DNA of 64,000 nucleotides from Paludibacteraceae bacterium (lineage in GTDB: Bacteria > Bacteroidota > Bacteroidia > Bacteroidales > Paludibacteraceae). Positions 9,270 to 18,198 of this stretch are shown piece after piece. The stretch spans positions 1-64,000 of the forward strand of contig CAJOIR010000001.1 in NCBI GenBank assembly GCA_905234685.1. Reading direction: 5' to 3'. A program made the position numbers and the translations under genes. The notes beneath the pieces are model-generated. The model was given only the letters and a program-made list of their open reading frames with translations, had not been told where the DNA came from and ran no database searches. Numbering within the stretch: position 1 is the stretch's first letter; each line of letters starts with the position of its first letter.

Positions 9270-10281
9270 AGGTATATAGTGTGTTTTTCAATATCTTTGT
9301 TCTTTCAAAAAGTGCACCAAACTGCAATGCAGGTGCTTTTATCCCGTCATTAAGGTATAGGTTTGGGTTTACTTCGACATGCACCTCGTCGTATATGCCT
9401 GTCTCAAGTATGTTGTTCAGCACCGTTGCACCGCCTTCCACAAGCACTGAGTGGATGCCTCTTGAGGCAAGGTCGCTCAGCACGTACTCCCACCTCGTGT
9501 CGTCTGAATACACTATGGTCTCCGACTCCCCACTGAAGATGTTGTATGACTCCGGCACCCGGTGTCTGTGGTCAAGCAGCACACGTATCGGGTTTCTGCC
9601 TGACCAGTGTGTGTTCAGCAGCTTCGGGTTGTCGGTAAGTGCTGTGTTGGCGCCCACCATTATTGCCATGTTCTCCGCACGCATCTTGTGAACTATCTGT
9701 TTGCTGACGCTGTTGGATATCACCACACGCCTGTCAGGAGAACCTATATAGCCGTCTGCTGTCTGTGCCCATTTGAGTACTACATACGGTCTGTGTTCTT
9801 CGTGAAGGCACATGAAGCGGCGGTTCAAATATCTGCATTCCTTCTCCAGTACACCCGTCACCACTTCGATGCCTGCTTCTTGCAGGCGTCTCACTCCTCT
9901 GCCTGCCACTTCCGGGTTCGGGTCAAGACTACCGACAACCACACGTTCTATCTTCAGTTCCTCACGCCGCCGTATTATCAGGTCTGCGCAAGGAGGCGTC
10001 TTACCCCAATGACTGCAAGGCTCCAGATTGACAAACAGTGTCTTCGGCAGAGACGTATTGTTGTCGCATTTCATGCCGGCATGGTTCACAATTGTTCCCA
10101 CTTTGCTCAGGCAGTCCACTTCTGCATGTGCCTCACCGAAACGGTGATGCCACCCCTCTGCCACCACACGCCCTGTGGTGCTCTCTGCAAGCACGGCGCC
10201 AACCATCGGGTTCGGGGCTACATAATACTCACCTGCTTTCGCCAGCTCCAGACACCGCCTTATGTATATCTCATAGTCCAT
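9238..10281 (-). CDS. ribD: Riboflavin biosynthesis bifunctional deaminase/reductase RibD
   Basis: 347 residues, normal length. The N-terminal deaminase domain has the zinc-site motifs HAEVDCL (about residue 52) and LEPCSHWGKTPPCADLI (about 87-103). The C-terminal reductase domain (about 150-347) has YVVLKWAQTADGYIG and VLVEGGATVLNNIL, the pattern of the NADPH-dependent pyrimidine reductase. It converts the GTP-cyclohydrolase product in two steps of riboflavin synthesis. It is the first gene of the minus-strand run and is divergent from prmC with a 68-bp gap. I saw no FMN riboswitch and no convincing TAnnTTTG promoter in that gap for this strand. Confidence 0.96.
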   Translation of the reverse strand: MDYEIYIRRCLELAKAGEYYVAPNPMVGAVLAESTTGRVVAEGWHHRFGEAHAEVDCLSKVGTIVNHAGMKCDNNTSLPKTLFVNLEPCSHWGKTPPCADLIIRRREELKIERVVVGSLDPNPEVAGRGVRRLQEAGIEVVTGVLEKECRYLNRRFMCLHEEHRPYVVLKWAQTADGYIGSPDRRVVISNSVSKQIVHKMRAENMAIMVGANTALTDNPKLLNTHWSGRNPIRVLLDHRHRVPESYNIFSGESETIVYSDDTRWEYVLSDLASRGIHSVLVEGGATVLNNILETGIYDEVHVEVNPNLYLNDGIKAPALQFGALFERTKILKNTLYTYEKHKNAIVN

Positions 10282-10333
10282 CGCTCGTCTGCCCGCTTTG
10301 CGCTTTCCTCTTTTCTCATTCGACTATTCTTAC

Positions 10334-10341
10334 TACCTTTG
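10334..10341 (+). promoter_or_regulatory. -7 element of the prmC promoter
   Basis: TACCTTTG matches the Bacteroidota -7 consensus TAnnTTTG and lies 8 nt upstream of the prmC ATG. A transcript starting at the usual distance would have almost no leader. No clean -33 TTTG is present 19-20 nt upstream, so the call rests on the -7 box and its position. Confidence 0.55.
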
Positions 10342-10349
10342 CAACCGCA

Positions 10350-11147
10350 ATGAACAATCTGCTGCAATATATCACTACGTCGCTGCAGGGTTATCTGCCT
10401 GATGATGAGCTCCGTGACACTGCTCTTTGGATCGCTGAGGAGGCTACGGGGCTTTCCCGGACAGAAATACTCTGCAAAGATATAAATAATATTCCGAATT
10501 TGGAAATATTATTATCACGACTTCGAACTGGTGAGCCGTTGCAATATGTATTCGGTAAAACCGACTGGGGAGGTATGACGCTGAAACTGAGCCGCGCAAC
10601 CCTTATCCCGAGACCGGAAACATGGGAACTCGTTGAACTTGTTGCGGCACATTTTGCTACTCAAAACTGCCTACGTGTGCTTGATGTGGGAACTGGCTCA
10701 GGCTGTATTGCAATAGCATTGAAACGCCGTTTCCCTCAGTGGCAGGTCGAAGCGTGTGATATCAGCGAAGAGGCTCTACGCATAGCAGAGGATAATGCCA
10801 GGACAAACTCCGCCGACATCCGCTTTTTTCAGTGTGACATTCTCAGCGATGATATCCCGGCATGCGACCTCATCGTCTCCAATCCGCCTTATGTGATGCA
10901 GCGAGAGGCGGCGTCTATGGACTCTCGCGTCCTACTGTATGAGCCGCACGATGCCCTTTTCGTCCCTGATACCGACCCCTTGCTCTTCTATCGCCGTATT
11001 GCATCTATGCACAGGGCTCCTCATCTCGTCTTAGAGATTAACCCCTTGTGTGCTCCTGACATCTCCGATATGTTGCATAGTCTCGGCTACGACTCCGTTG
11101 ATCTTCACTCCGACATGGCAGGCAAAACCCGTTTCGCCCTCACCTGA
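10350..11147 (+). CDS. prmC: Release factor glutamine methyltransferase PrmC
   Basis: 265 residues from the ATG at 10350. The open frame extends upstream to 10038, but that part overlaps ribD antisense and has no homology pattern, so the internal start is chosen. SAM-binding motif I is DVGTGSGCIAIALKRRFP (about residues 111-128), and the substrate-binding NPPY is in IVSNPPYVM (about 179). An N-terminal helical domain and the linker PLQYVFGKTDWGGMTL are as in HemK/PrmC. The enzyme methylates the Gln of the GGQ motif in release factors RF1 and RF2. It is a single gene, followed by a repeat-rich spacer. Confidence 0.95.
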   Translation: MNNLLQYITTSLQGYLPDDELRDTALWIAEEATGLSRTEILCKDINNIPNLEILLSRLRTGEPLQYVFGKTDWGGMTLKLSRATLIPRPETWELVELVAAHFATQNCLRVLDVGTGSGCIAIALKRRFPQWQVEACDISEEALRIAEDNARTNSADIRFFQCDILSDDIPACDLIVSNPPYVMQREAASMDSRVLLYEPHDALFVPDTDPLLFYRRIASMHRAPHLVLEINPLCAPDISDMLHSLGYDSVDLHSDMAGKTRFALT

Positions 11148-11149
11148 CT

Positions 11150-11240
11150 CCATTCAGCCTCTTAACCTTTTAACCATTAGCCTCTTAACCCTTTGTTTTA
11201 GCCCCTAATCCCCTAACCCCTTAGCCTTTTTACCTCTTCA
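11150..11240. repeat. Low-complexity TTAACC/TTAGCC-type repeats after prmC
   Basis: About 90 bp made of degenerate units such as CTCTTAACC, TTTTAACC, TTAGCC and CCTAACCCC. No ORF or hairpin is supported. Similar degenerate TTAA-containing strings occur at other gene boundaries (19655-19680, 50549-50612), so this looks like a genome-wide style of spacer. It may include prmC 3' UTR. Confidence 0.6.
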
Positions 11241-11247
11241 CCCATAC

Positions 11248-11313
11248 TTTATTGGGTGATTATTGGGCTATTATTGGGTGATTATTGTGTGATTATTGTG
11301 TGATTATTGGGTG
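11248..11313. repeat. Six tandem 11-bp repeats (ATTATTGGGTG)
   Basis: Six consecutive 11-bp units at 11248, 11259, 11270, 11281, 11292 and 11303, with consensus ATTATTGGGTG. Units 4 and 5 read ATTATTGTGTG, unit 2 ends in CT, and unit 1 begins TTT. A partial seventh unit (ATTA) follows. The array sits in the spacer between prmC and the BspA-like genes, about 190 bp upstream of their promoter. It could be a replication-slippage array or a protein-binding array. Confidence 0.9.
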
Positions 11314-11389
11314 ATTACTTATATTCCAAGGTCAATTATATACTGTTTTAACCTGATTTTTCCCTTCTGTCATGCGTGTCTGTTGGAAC

Positions 11390-11416
11390 AATCAGACCGA
11401 AAAAACAGTCTGATTT
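11390..11416. other. 8-bp inverted repeat in the prmC/BspA spacer
   Basis: AATCAGAC and GTCTGATT are perfect 8-bp arms around an 11-nt A-rich loop, followed by TTGG. It could be a weak terminator for prmC or an operator. The T-tract is too short (TTTT at the arm end) to call a terminator with confidence. The rest of the 11314-11480 stretch shows nothing I can name. Confidence 0.35.
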
Positions 11417-11483
11417 TGGCAGATTGGTTGATAGCCGCCTTGCTCATTATTGATACACGTATTTAACGAAATTCAATAAAAAA

Positions 11484-11513
11484 TTGTCTTTCCATTTTTT
11501 TGTAGTATATTTG
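11484..11513 (+). promoter_or_regulatory. Promoter of the BspA-like gene pair
   Basis: TTG at 11484-11486 and TATATTTG at 11506-11513 are separated by 19 nt, fitting the Bacteroidota consensus (TTTG, N19-20, TAnnTTTG). The predicted start, about 11520, leaves a leader of about 25 nt before the ATG at 11545. Confidence 0.7.
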
Positions 11514-11544
11514 CAGCGTGAAATTTTACTAAACTAAAAATATA

Positions 11545-14334
11545 ATGCTTATGAAGAAAATTTTTCTCTCTCTGCTATGTGCAGCAATGACAATGAGCCT
11601 CTGGGCTACTGATCCTGTCGTGGGTGATACAATCACCTTTACTTACAAAGGCAACACCTTGGCTTACAAGATCTCGGCCAAGAGTGGTGGCAACAACAGA
11701 GTTTCCATTGTTTATGACAATGTGCACAAACCTTCAGGATCTTTGGTTATTCCTAACACCATCACCGATGAGGGAGGAACTGAATATAAGGTAAATGTCA
11801 TTTCTATGGATGCCTTCAACGGCCATAGCAACGAATTGACTTCTATCGATTTCTCCGAGAACACCTATATTACAACAACCAATCAAAGCTCTTTCAGGGG
11901 TTGTGTTAATGTTACCAGTATTATTCTGAGTGACTACATTACTGAAATTGCAAGATACAGTTTCCAGGGCTGCAAACTGACTTCTATTGATTTGAAGAAT
12001 GTTGAAGCTATCGGCATGGCCAATTTTGGCAGTTGCAATATTACTTCGGTGCATCTGCCCAAGTCGCTTTCTTCTTTAGCTGACCAAACATATTTGTTTA
12101 GACACGCCACTACAATTACTATTGATGAGGAGAATACAAAGTTTGCAGTAGTTGGCAATGTGTTGTACAACAAAGCGCTTACAAAGATATATTCGCTACC
12201 CTTAGGTCTTACATCTGGTGAACTGCATATAGAGCCCACAGCAACAGCGGCTATTTTCGGTGCTATGGATGGTTGCAAGGCTACAGTGTATTTCAATAGC
12301 CGGGTTCAGCCGGAATGGGGTCCGGACTACCGCAACTCTCCGGGCGGCGATGTGATTGTGGGATGCAGGTTCTATGATTTCTACACAAGCGGCACTTTCA
12401 TTGGTGGTGATCTCGGTGTCGGAAACGACTTCTCTCAAATCACATCACTTACCGCAAAACTTCTTGATGAAGTTAACGTGGTTGCGACGAACGGAACGGT
12501 GGTATTCAACGATACAACAGACTGCAATCAGGTAAAGGTGACCGTTACGGCAGATGACGGATATACATTTGTGGACTGGTTTGACGGAGTCAAAGACAAT
12601 CCTCGCACGTTCATAGTAACCGGCGACACAACTGTTACTGCGAACATTAAGAAGAATCTTGTCGTAGGCGATGCTTTCTTTGCTCCGACGGTGGAAGGCG
12701 TGAATGTGACATACAAGATTCTTGCAAAAGAAGCTGGTAAGATGGAAGTGCAAATAGGAAACGGTAATAACGCCGCTATCGGCACCAGCCTGACAGGAAA
12801 TGTTACCATCCCTGAGAAAGTGGCCTATTATGACGAGGTGTATGATGTAGTTGCAGGTGGTAATAATGCGTTCAAGTTATGTCAAATTGACACGCTCCGT
12901 TTGCCGAATTCGATACTGCGCTTAGGCAAACAATTCGTATACGAGAGCAAATTGAAATATGTGAATATCCCGAACCAACTGGAATACATTCCTACTTTTG
13001 CTTTCGCTTATTTATACTACATGGATAATATCGCGATTCCGGCCAGTGTTAAATATGTTGGCTATGGTGCGTTCTCCTTTGACAACCAATTGGCAACTCT
13101 GGAAGGTTGGGACCCAAGCCGCTTAGAGCGCGTAGGAGCACAAGTCTTCTATAACGCGACCAAACAGGAAAATGCGCTAACCAAAGATAATGGTTTCCTC
13201 TACTCCGGTGACATCGCTATTGGCGGAAATGGAGCTTCCCAAGGCAGAGTGATTGCTTTCAAAGAAGGCACGCGTATTATTGCCGCCAGAATCAATTCTA
13301 ATGACGCTTGTGAGAAAGTCATCTTCCCTGCTTCGGTAGAAGCTATAGCCAGCCACATGTTTACTTACATTAATGCGTTGGATACAGTAGTTGTTGAAGC
13401 GCTGACTCCACCGGTTATTTACTATGGTATCAATAATGGCGGTGGCGATATTATGACCGATAAGAAAGCATCTGATATGTGCGATGGCGGAGTGCCAAAC
13501 CAAGGAACGCTTAAGTATTATGTTCCGAAGTCCGCTGTTGCAGCATATAAATCCAGCGAGACATGGAAGATGGTTGACCTGCGTCCTATCGGTGGCTGGA
13601 CAATCACATTCGTTGACCATGACGGCGAACATGCACAGCAAGTGGAGCAAGGCGAAATGCCGGTTATTCCTGCCGTTGAACCCTATTACACGGAAGAGCA
13701 CATGTATGTCTTCGATCATTGGGATGTTACTCCGGTGGCTGCTACGGCGGATGTGATTTACACTGCCGTTTACGATGAGCAGGCACTGCCGACTTATTAT
13801 GTTTGCTTCTATGCAACGGAAGCGGATGCTCTGGCAAAAGAAAATCGCATCCACCGCGTAGAGAAAGTTCGTGGTTCGAGTGCCGTAGAGAATGGCGTTA
13901 CCGCAGCAGGCAAACTCACTCCGAGAGCATGCGAGATGGTTACCGACTGGAATGGCGGCGACTTGACGAACGTGACGAGTGAGATGCACGTATGGCCGAC
14001 ATGGGGAACCGGCAGATTTACCGTTGTGTTCTATGTTGATTCAGTGGCAGTCAAGACACTTAATAATGTAGAGTGCGGCGATGAGATAGAAGCACCGACC
14101 GATTTCGATGTTCCGGCAGGCAAGATGTTTGACCACTGGGACAGCGATGCTTGGCAGCATACAGAAGCGTTGAGCGGGAACCTTGACATACATGCTGTTT
14201 TAGTGGATGCCCCATCAGGAGTCAATAATATACAAGACAGCATGTTACAATGTACTAAGGTAATGATTGACGGTCAACTCTATATCATCCGCGGCGAGCA
14301 CATATACAACGCACAGGGTAAGAAGGTAAAGTAA
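11545..14334 (+). CDS. BspA-like leucine-rich-repeat surface protein
   Basis: 929 residues. The start is ATG at 11545 or the in-frame ATG at 11551, and a signal peptide (KKIFLSLLCAAMTMSLWA) follows. Two BspA/LRR_5 blocks are seen at about 75-260 and 395-610, with repeats such as VTSIILSDYITEIARYSFQG and LTSIDLKNVEAIG. An InlB-like/divergent repeat at about 320-365 has VTADDGYTFVDWFDG, and two more repeat-like modules (FDHWD endings) lie at about 680-730 and 835-875. The tail of about 35 residues ends IIRGEHIYNAQGKKVK and is close to the tail of the next protein, so it is a candidate T9SS-type sorting tail. Such proteins are exported and bind host or dietary polymers. The specific ligand is unknown. 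Confidence 0.88.
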   Translation: MLMKKIFLSLLCAAMTMSLWATDPVVGDTITFTYKGNTLAYKISAKSGGNNRVSIVYDNVHKPSGSLVIPNTITDEGGTEYKVNVISMDAFNGHSNELTSIDFSENTYITTTNQSSFRGCVNVTSIILSDYITEIARYSFQGCKLTSIDLKNVEAIGMANFGSCNITSVHLPKSLSSLADQTYLFRHATTITIDEENTKFAVVGNVLYNKALTKIYSLPLGLTSGELHIEPTATAAIFGAMDGCKATVYFNSRVQPEWGPDYRNSPGGDVIVGCRFYDFYTSGTFIGGDLGVGNDFSQITSLTAKLLDEVNVVATNGTVVFNDTTDCNQVKVTVTADDGYTFVDWFDGVKDNPRTFIVTGDTTVTANIKKNLVVGDAFFAPTVEGVNVTYKILAKEAGKMEVQIGNGNNAAIGTSLTGNVTIPEKVAYYDEVYDVVAGGNNAFKLCQIDTLRLPNSILRLGKQFVYESKLKYVNIPNQLEYIPTFAFAYLYYMDNIAIPASVKYVGYGAFSFDNQLATLEGWDPSRLERVGAQVFYNATKQENALTKDNGFLYSGDIAIGGNGASQGRVIAFKEGTRIIAARINSNDACEKVIFPASVEAIASHMFTYINALDTVVVEALTPPVIYYGINNGGGDIMTDKKASDMCDGGVPNQGTLKYYVPKSAVAAYKSSETWKMVDLRPIGGWTITFVDHDGEHAQQVEQGEMPVIPAVEPYYTEEHMYVFDHWDVTPVAATADVIYTAVYDEQALPTYYVCFYATEADALAKENRIHRVEKVRGSSAVENGVTAAGKLTPRACEMVTDWNGGDLTNVTSEMHVWPTWGTGRFTVVFYVDSVAVKTLNNVECGDEIEAPTDFDVPAGKMFDHWDSDAWQHTEALSGNLDIHAVLVDAPSGVNNIQDSMLQCTKVMIDGQLYIIRGEHIYNAQGKKVK

Positions 14335-14379
14335 TCGTTCCGCAAGAATATGAAATAAATCAACAATCAAAGATTTTAT

Positions 14380-16809
14380 ATGAAAAAAGTAATTCTTTCG
14401 CTGCTTCTTGCAGCCGGTACAATGACAACGTACGCCGCAGCCGGTGTGGTGAATGGTGAGTTCACCGTTAATGCCGACGGCAAAAAAGTACTCTTCTCGC
14501 AAGGTAACTTGCAGGCAACAACTACTGACCTCGGTGCAAACTGGACATGGTCTTTTGCTGAAAATCAGTGGGACTTCATTGGCAATGCTGCCGCAAACAA
14601 TGCAATCAACGGTAACGGTGTGGTTACTTCTAACGGAGCGGTGGATCTCTTCGGATGGAGCACTGCCGCAAATTATTTTGGCATCAACAACAGCGATAAT
14701 TCCAGTAAGTATTCCGGAGACTTCGTTGATTGGGGCAAAATGATTGGTGCTGGCTGGTACACTATGAGTAAAGACGAGTGGGTGTATGTGCTCAACACCC
14801 GTACCGGTGATAAAGCATCTACAGTAAACGAAAATGCTAATATCCGTTATGCCAAGGCAACCGTTAATTCCTATAAAGGAATTATCCTTTTCCCTGATGG
14901 CGGCACTTTCGCTGCAAGTGAGTTCACAACCGTAACTTCTCTTAATAAGGGGAATGCTGCATTTACAGCCACAACTTGTACTGCAGACCAGTGGACGGCT
15001 TTGGAAGCAAAGGGATGTGTTTTCCTGCCCATTACGGGCTACCGTTTAAGTGAGGTGGTGTATAGTGTCAATGTCGATGGTTTCTACTGGTCGTCAACCC
15101 CGGTAGATGAGTTCAATGCGTACCTCGTGGTCTTCGGTTCGGACTTCTTCAATCCGCAGGGTCAAACCACTCGGGAGAGCGGTCAACCTGTGCGCCTCGT
15201 GCATGAGCCGGCAAAAGTGGGTGATAAGTTCAAAACCGCTTCTGGAGAAGATATGCTGCAATACGAAGTGACAGCGATCACGCCTGATCTTAAAGTGAAA
15301 GTGACACAAAGCGGACACACCCTCAAAGAGGGGACAGACCTCGTAATCCCTGCTTCTGTGAAGTATATCGGTCAAACATTTGCTGTAACGGAAATAGAAT
15401 CATCGCCTAAGTTCGGTAATGCTAAGACAATCTCTCTGCCTAACTCATTGAGCAAGGCGGTTAGTTGGTTTGTTGGCGAACTGGGTTCGCTTGAGGCGTT
15501 TATCGTAGCAGAAGACAATCCGATTTATACCGTTGTGAACGGTGTGCTCTATACGAAGGACAAAAAGACTCTTTATCGTTGCCCGGCAAAGAAGGCCTTC
15601 ACTTCCGCAGACTTCCAACCGGAGACAAAATATTTGGCAGGGTACGCTTTCTATAAAAATACTGAAATAGGAGAATTGGTAATTCCTAATACGGTGGTCT
15701 CTACGGAAACCGGAACATTTAGTCAATCCAGCCTCACCAGTGTTTTTATCCCGAGTTCAATAACCAGTATGGCTAATGGTGTCTTTTCGTCCTGCGCGAG
15801 CCTTACTTCTGTAGAGTTCGAAAACTCGGCTTTGATGAGTATTGCTTGGGACTCGTTCAATAACAGTAAGATTATGAACGACCAAGGCGATTTGAAGATT
15901 ATTGACAGTATAGCCGTTAAATATACAGGAACAGCTGACACTGTCGCTATTCCTGAGGGCATAGTCAATGTGGCTTACTCCTTCATTTTTGTGGAATACA
16001 GTTCGGCACAGAATCTGACAACCGTTATTCTGCCTTCAACGATGAAAACTGTGTACTACCAGTTCCTTTCATTCAACAGCGTAAGTACCAAGTTCCCGAA
16101 ACTGGAGAAAATTATCTGCAAGGCACAGAATGTGCCGAACGTAATGGGCTCGAAACTTGAGATAAATTCAGCCAAAGACGTGACACTGGTTGTGCCATGC
16201 GGCAAAGGAGCAGACTACACTGCAGCAACGAATTTCTCCAATCCGTTCACAATTGTTGAGGAAGGCTTCGTTTATGACGTGACGCTAAAACAGACCGAGG
16301 GCGGAATAATTGCTTATACCAAAATGGAAGAATGTAATGGAATTGAACTGACCGCTACGCCGGACGAAGGATATGAGTTCGTTAAGTGGAACGACGATGA
16401 TACCGATGCCAAACGTACTGTCGCTGTCAATAGCGATATGGAATTCTCCGCTACCTTCGCTTTGCAGAAGTTTAATGTGACCATAGTGGCAGAGAACGGT
16501 TCTGTAACCGCTAAGGACACAACGGAAGCACCGGTTGACCTGTCACAGCCGATTGAGTATGGCACGAAACTGATTCTGACCGCTACGCCGGATGAAGGCT
16601 ATGAGTTTGACAGCTGGACGAACTATGACCCGGCAACAGGTCTCACCGTTACCGTTGACGTCACCGTCACCGCTAACTTCAAAGAAAAAACATCCGGCAT
16701 TGAGAATGTACAAAGTGACTTACAATGTACAAAGGTCATCCGCAACGGTCAACTTCTGATTATCCGTGACGTAAAAGTTTTCAACGCTATCGGACAAGAA
16801 GTGAAGTGA
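14380..16809 (+). CDS. BspA-like surface protein with an N-terminal FISUMP-like domain
   Basis: 809 residues with signal peptide MKKVILSLLLAAGTMTTYAA. Residues about 22-270 (VLFSQGNLQATTT, WDFIGNAAANN, WYTMSKDEWVYVLNTR, FYWSSTPVDEFNAYLV, GQPVRLVHEP) have the layout of the Fibrobacter major paralogous (FISUMP-like) domain, which is related to formylglycine-enzyme folds. Leucine-rich BspA repeats follow at about 300-615. Two divergent InlB-type repeats lie at about 630-760, with TATPDEGYEFVKWND and TATPDEGYEFDSWTN. The tail ends IIRDVKVFNAIGQEVK, similar to the upstream paralogue. The gap to the upstream gene is 45 nt, so the pair is probably co-transcribed, and the terminator at 16832 closes it. 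Confidence 0.85.
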   Translation: MKKVILSLLLAAGTMTTYAAAGVVNGEFTVNADGKKVLFSQGNLQATTTDLGANWTWSFAENQWDFIGNAAANNAINGNGVVTSNGAVDLFGWSTAANYFGINNSDNSSKYSGDFVDWGKMIGAGWYTMSKDEWVYVLNTRTGDKASTVNENANIRYAKATVNSYKGIILFPDGGTFAASEFTTVTSLNKGNAAFTATTCTADQWTALEAKGCVFLPITGYRLSEVVYSVNVDGFYWSSTPVDEFNAYLVVFGSDFFNPQGQTTRESGQPVRLVHEPAKVGDKFKTASGEDMLQYEVTAITPDLKVKVTQSGHTLKEGTDLVIPASVKYIGQTFAVTEIESSPKFGNAKTISLPNSLSKAVSWFVGELGSLEAFIVAEDNPIYTVVNGVLYTKDKKTLYRCPAKKAFTSADFQPETKYLAGYAFYKNTEIGELVIPNTVVSTETGTFSQSSLTSVFIPSSITSMANGVFSSCASLTSVEFENSALMSIAWDSFNNSKIMNDQGDLKIIDSIAVKYTGTADTVAIPEGIVNVAYSFIFVEYSSAQNLTTVILPSTMKTVYYQFLSFNSVSTKFPKLEKIICKAQNVPNVMGSKLEINSAKDVTLVVPCGKGADYTAATNFSNPFTIVEEGFVYDVTLKQTEGGIIAYTKMEECNGIELTATPDEGYEFVKWNDDDTDAKRTVAVNSDMEFSATFALQKFNVTIVAENGSVTAKDTTEAPVDLSQPIEYGTKLILTATPDEGYEFDSWTNYDPATGLTVTVDVTVTANFKEKTSGIENVQSDLQCTKVIRNGQLLIIRDVKVFNAIGQEVK

Positions 16810-16831
16810 TTAAATTCGTTAATCATTAAGT

Positions 16832-16877
16832 ATACTACAAAAAGGCGCAGCCTTCCGGCTACGCCTTTTTGTAGTAT
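16832..16877. terminator. Bidirectional intrinsic terminator
   Basis: A near-perfect hairpin: ATACTACAAAAAGGCG, one mismatch, AGCC, loop TTCC, GGCT, mismatch, CGCCTTTTTGTAGTAT. Both strands read a GC stem followed by TTTTT, so it can end both the BspA-like pair (plus) and the recX gene (minus). Confidence 0.92.
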
Positions 16878-16908
16878 TTGTCTCTATACCTCAGATTACC
16901 GATGTGCT

Positions 16909-17343
16909 TCACTTCACAAGTTCTTCTGCGACTATCTCATATTCAAAGCCTTTCTGCATTGCATACCTTATCGCACGTTCGCGGTCGTCTTTGTAGTGGC
17001 TTAGAGCTTTCATGAGTTGCTTTCTGTATGAGTTTTCATCAATTTCTGCGAGAGCAAGTTCTATCTCCAGTTCAGGCAGACTCTTGCCTCTGAGCATCAT
17101 ACGTATCTTCACTCTTCCCCAACCCTGATATTCAACCTTATCATGCACATAAGCTCGGCAATAGCGCTCAGCGTTGATATAGCCTTCGTCTTCCAACGAC
17201 TCTATAATCTCGCTCCGCCATCGCTCTTCTTTGCAACCCCACTGCCACAGTTTCTCTCTCACCTCAGAGGCGCAATGCTCGCTCCTGGCGCAGTATGTCT
17301 GTGCTTTGAGCAGCAACTCTTCTTTTGTCAGTTCATCTCTCAT
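16909..17343 (-). CDS. recX: Regulatory protein RecX
   Basis: 144 residues. It has the all-helical, three-repeat RecX pattern: A-x-x-Y-C-A-R-S-E-H-C near the start, then LWQWGCKEE, IIESLEDEGYINAERYCRAYVHDKV and the RIMMRGKSL-like segment (KIRMMLRGKSLPELEIELAL). RecX binds RecA filaments and limits strand exchange. The start codon lies 1 nt after the DUF2490 gene's stop, so the two are almost certainly one operon. It ends at the shared terminator at 16832-16877. The length is normal for Bacteroidota RecX. Confidence 0.9.
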   Translation of the reverse strand: MRDELTKEELLLKAQTYCARSEHCASEVREKLWQWGCKEERWRSEIIESLEDEGYINAERYCRAYVHDKVEYQGWGRVKIRMMLRGKSLPELEIELALAEIDENSYRKQLMKALSHYKDDRERAIRYAMQKGFEYEIVAEELVK

Positions 17344-17344
17344 A

Positions 17345-18163
17345 TCACAATTCGTAAGCTATGCCTATTGCATGCTCGTTCTTGCGACGTGTGGTAAGTT
17401 TGGCATCCTCGCCTTGCAGTTTGGCGGAGCGGAATCTGCCCCAGTCGTAGCGGTAGAAGAAGTTCAGTGTGCCTCTACTCTTTGTCTGCCCTTCCGAAGT
17501 CTGTCTCTCAGGCAGTTTGTATTTTATTCCCACAGCAGTTCGCCAGCGCTCAAGATATTGTCTGCCGCCAAGTCTGCTGTATTCTTTCTCGTTGAGGGTG
17601 TTGGCGAGTTCTGTCCACACATACGGACTCAGTCTGTGACTCTTTATGTTATACGACACCGAAACGTAATGCCTCAGGGTCAGAGCATGCCTGTTTGTAG
17701 TACGCATGTCTATATCATCGAAGCGCATGTCGTCAAGCAGACGCTCACGCAGCGTGAAGCGCCAACCCTCTACGCTGTATGTACCAGTAATGCCGAAGTA
17801 TATACGGTGTTTGATAAAGGTGTTAGGATTTTTGAAGTGTCTCTCCCACGTCGCTTCAGTGGCTGCTCCTATTATCTTGAGCATGTAGCCTGCATCAAGT
17901 TTCAGGTATTTGATTGGCGAATAGACAAGTGTCACTGAGGTAAGCGACAGGTCGAACAGAGTTTTCGGAGAAAAAGGATACAGGTCAAATCTTATATCCT
18001 CGAAGAAATTGAGTGTTACTGTCTTGTGTAGTGGCAGGTTATAGGAGATGTCAAGTCGCAGTTGTGCTGTTGTCTCGCTTCTGGTCTCCTCACTTACATA
18101 CTCCCATGCATGCAAGCATGAGAACGTGAAAAGCAACACGGATATCAGTAGCAATCGTTTCAT
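17345..18163 (-). CDS. DUF2490-family outer-membrane protein
   Basis: 272 residues from the ATG at 18163. An upstream in-frame start at 18277 would overlap the alkaline phosphatase gene and its promoter and is rejected. Signal peptide MKRLLLISVLLFTFSCLHA is followed by alternating beta strands (TAQLRLDISYNLPLHKTV, YLKLDAGYMLKI, HRIYFGITGTYSVEGW, RHYVSVSYNIKSHRLSPYV) and a C-terminal strand ending in YEL. Proteins of this type are predicted 10-12 strand barrels of unknown function. It is co-transcribed with recX and divergent from the phosphatase gene, and its ATG is only 4 nt from the -7 box. Confidence 0.8.
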   Translation of the reverse strand: MKRLLLISVLLFTFSCLHAWEYVSEETRSETTAQLRLDISYNLPLHKTVTLNFFEDIRFDLYPFSPKTLFDLSLTSVTLVYSPIKYLKLDAGYMLKIIGAATEATWERHFKNPNTFIKHRIYFGITGTYSVEGWRFTLRERLLDDMRFDDIDMRTTNRHALTLRHYVSVSYNIKSHRLSPYVWTELANTLNEKEYSRLGGRQYLERWRTAVGIKYKLPERQTSEGQTKSRGTLNFFYRYDWGRFRSAKLQGEDAKLTTRRKNEHAIGIAYEL

Positions 18164-18167
18164 GTTG

Positions 18168-18198
18168 CAAAGGTAATAATAATTTGTATATGTGACAA
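18168..18198 (-). promoter_or_regulatory. Promoter of the DUF2490-recX operon
   Basis: On the minus strand TTG (18196-18198) and TACCTTTG (18168-18175) are 20 nt apart. The ATG at 18163 follows after only 4 nt (CAAC), which predicts a leaderless or nearly leaderless mRNA. It overlaps the divergent promoter for the phosphatase gene. Confidence 0.75.

Noticed and set aside
10038..10349. Upstream extension of the prmC frame
   Set aside because: It runs antisense to ribD, and the promoter -7 box (10334-10341) lies just before the internal ATG at 10350.
13177..13989. 270-codon minus-strand frame inside the first BspA-like gene
   Set aside because: Antisense to repeats of a clearly real gene, with no signal peptide or family motif.
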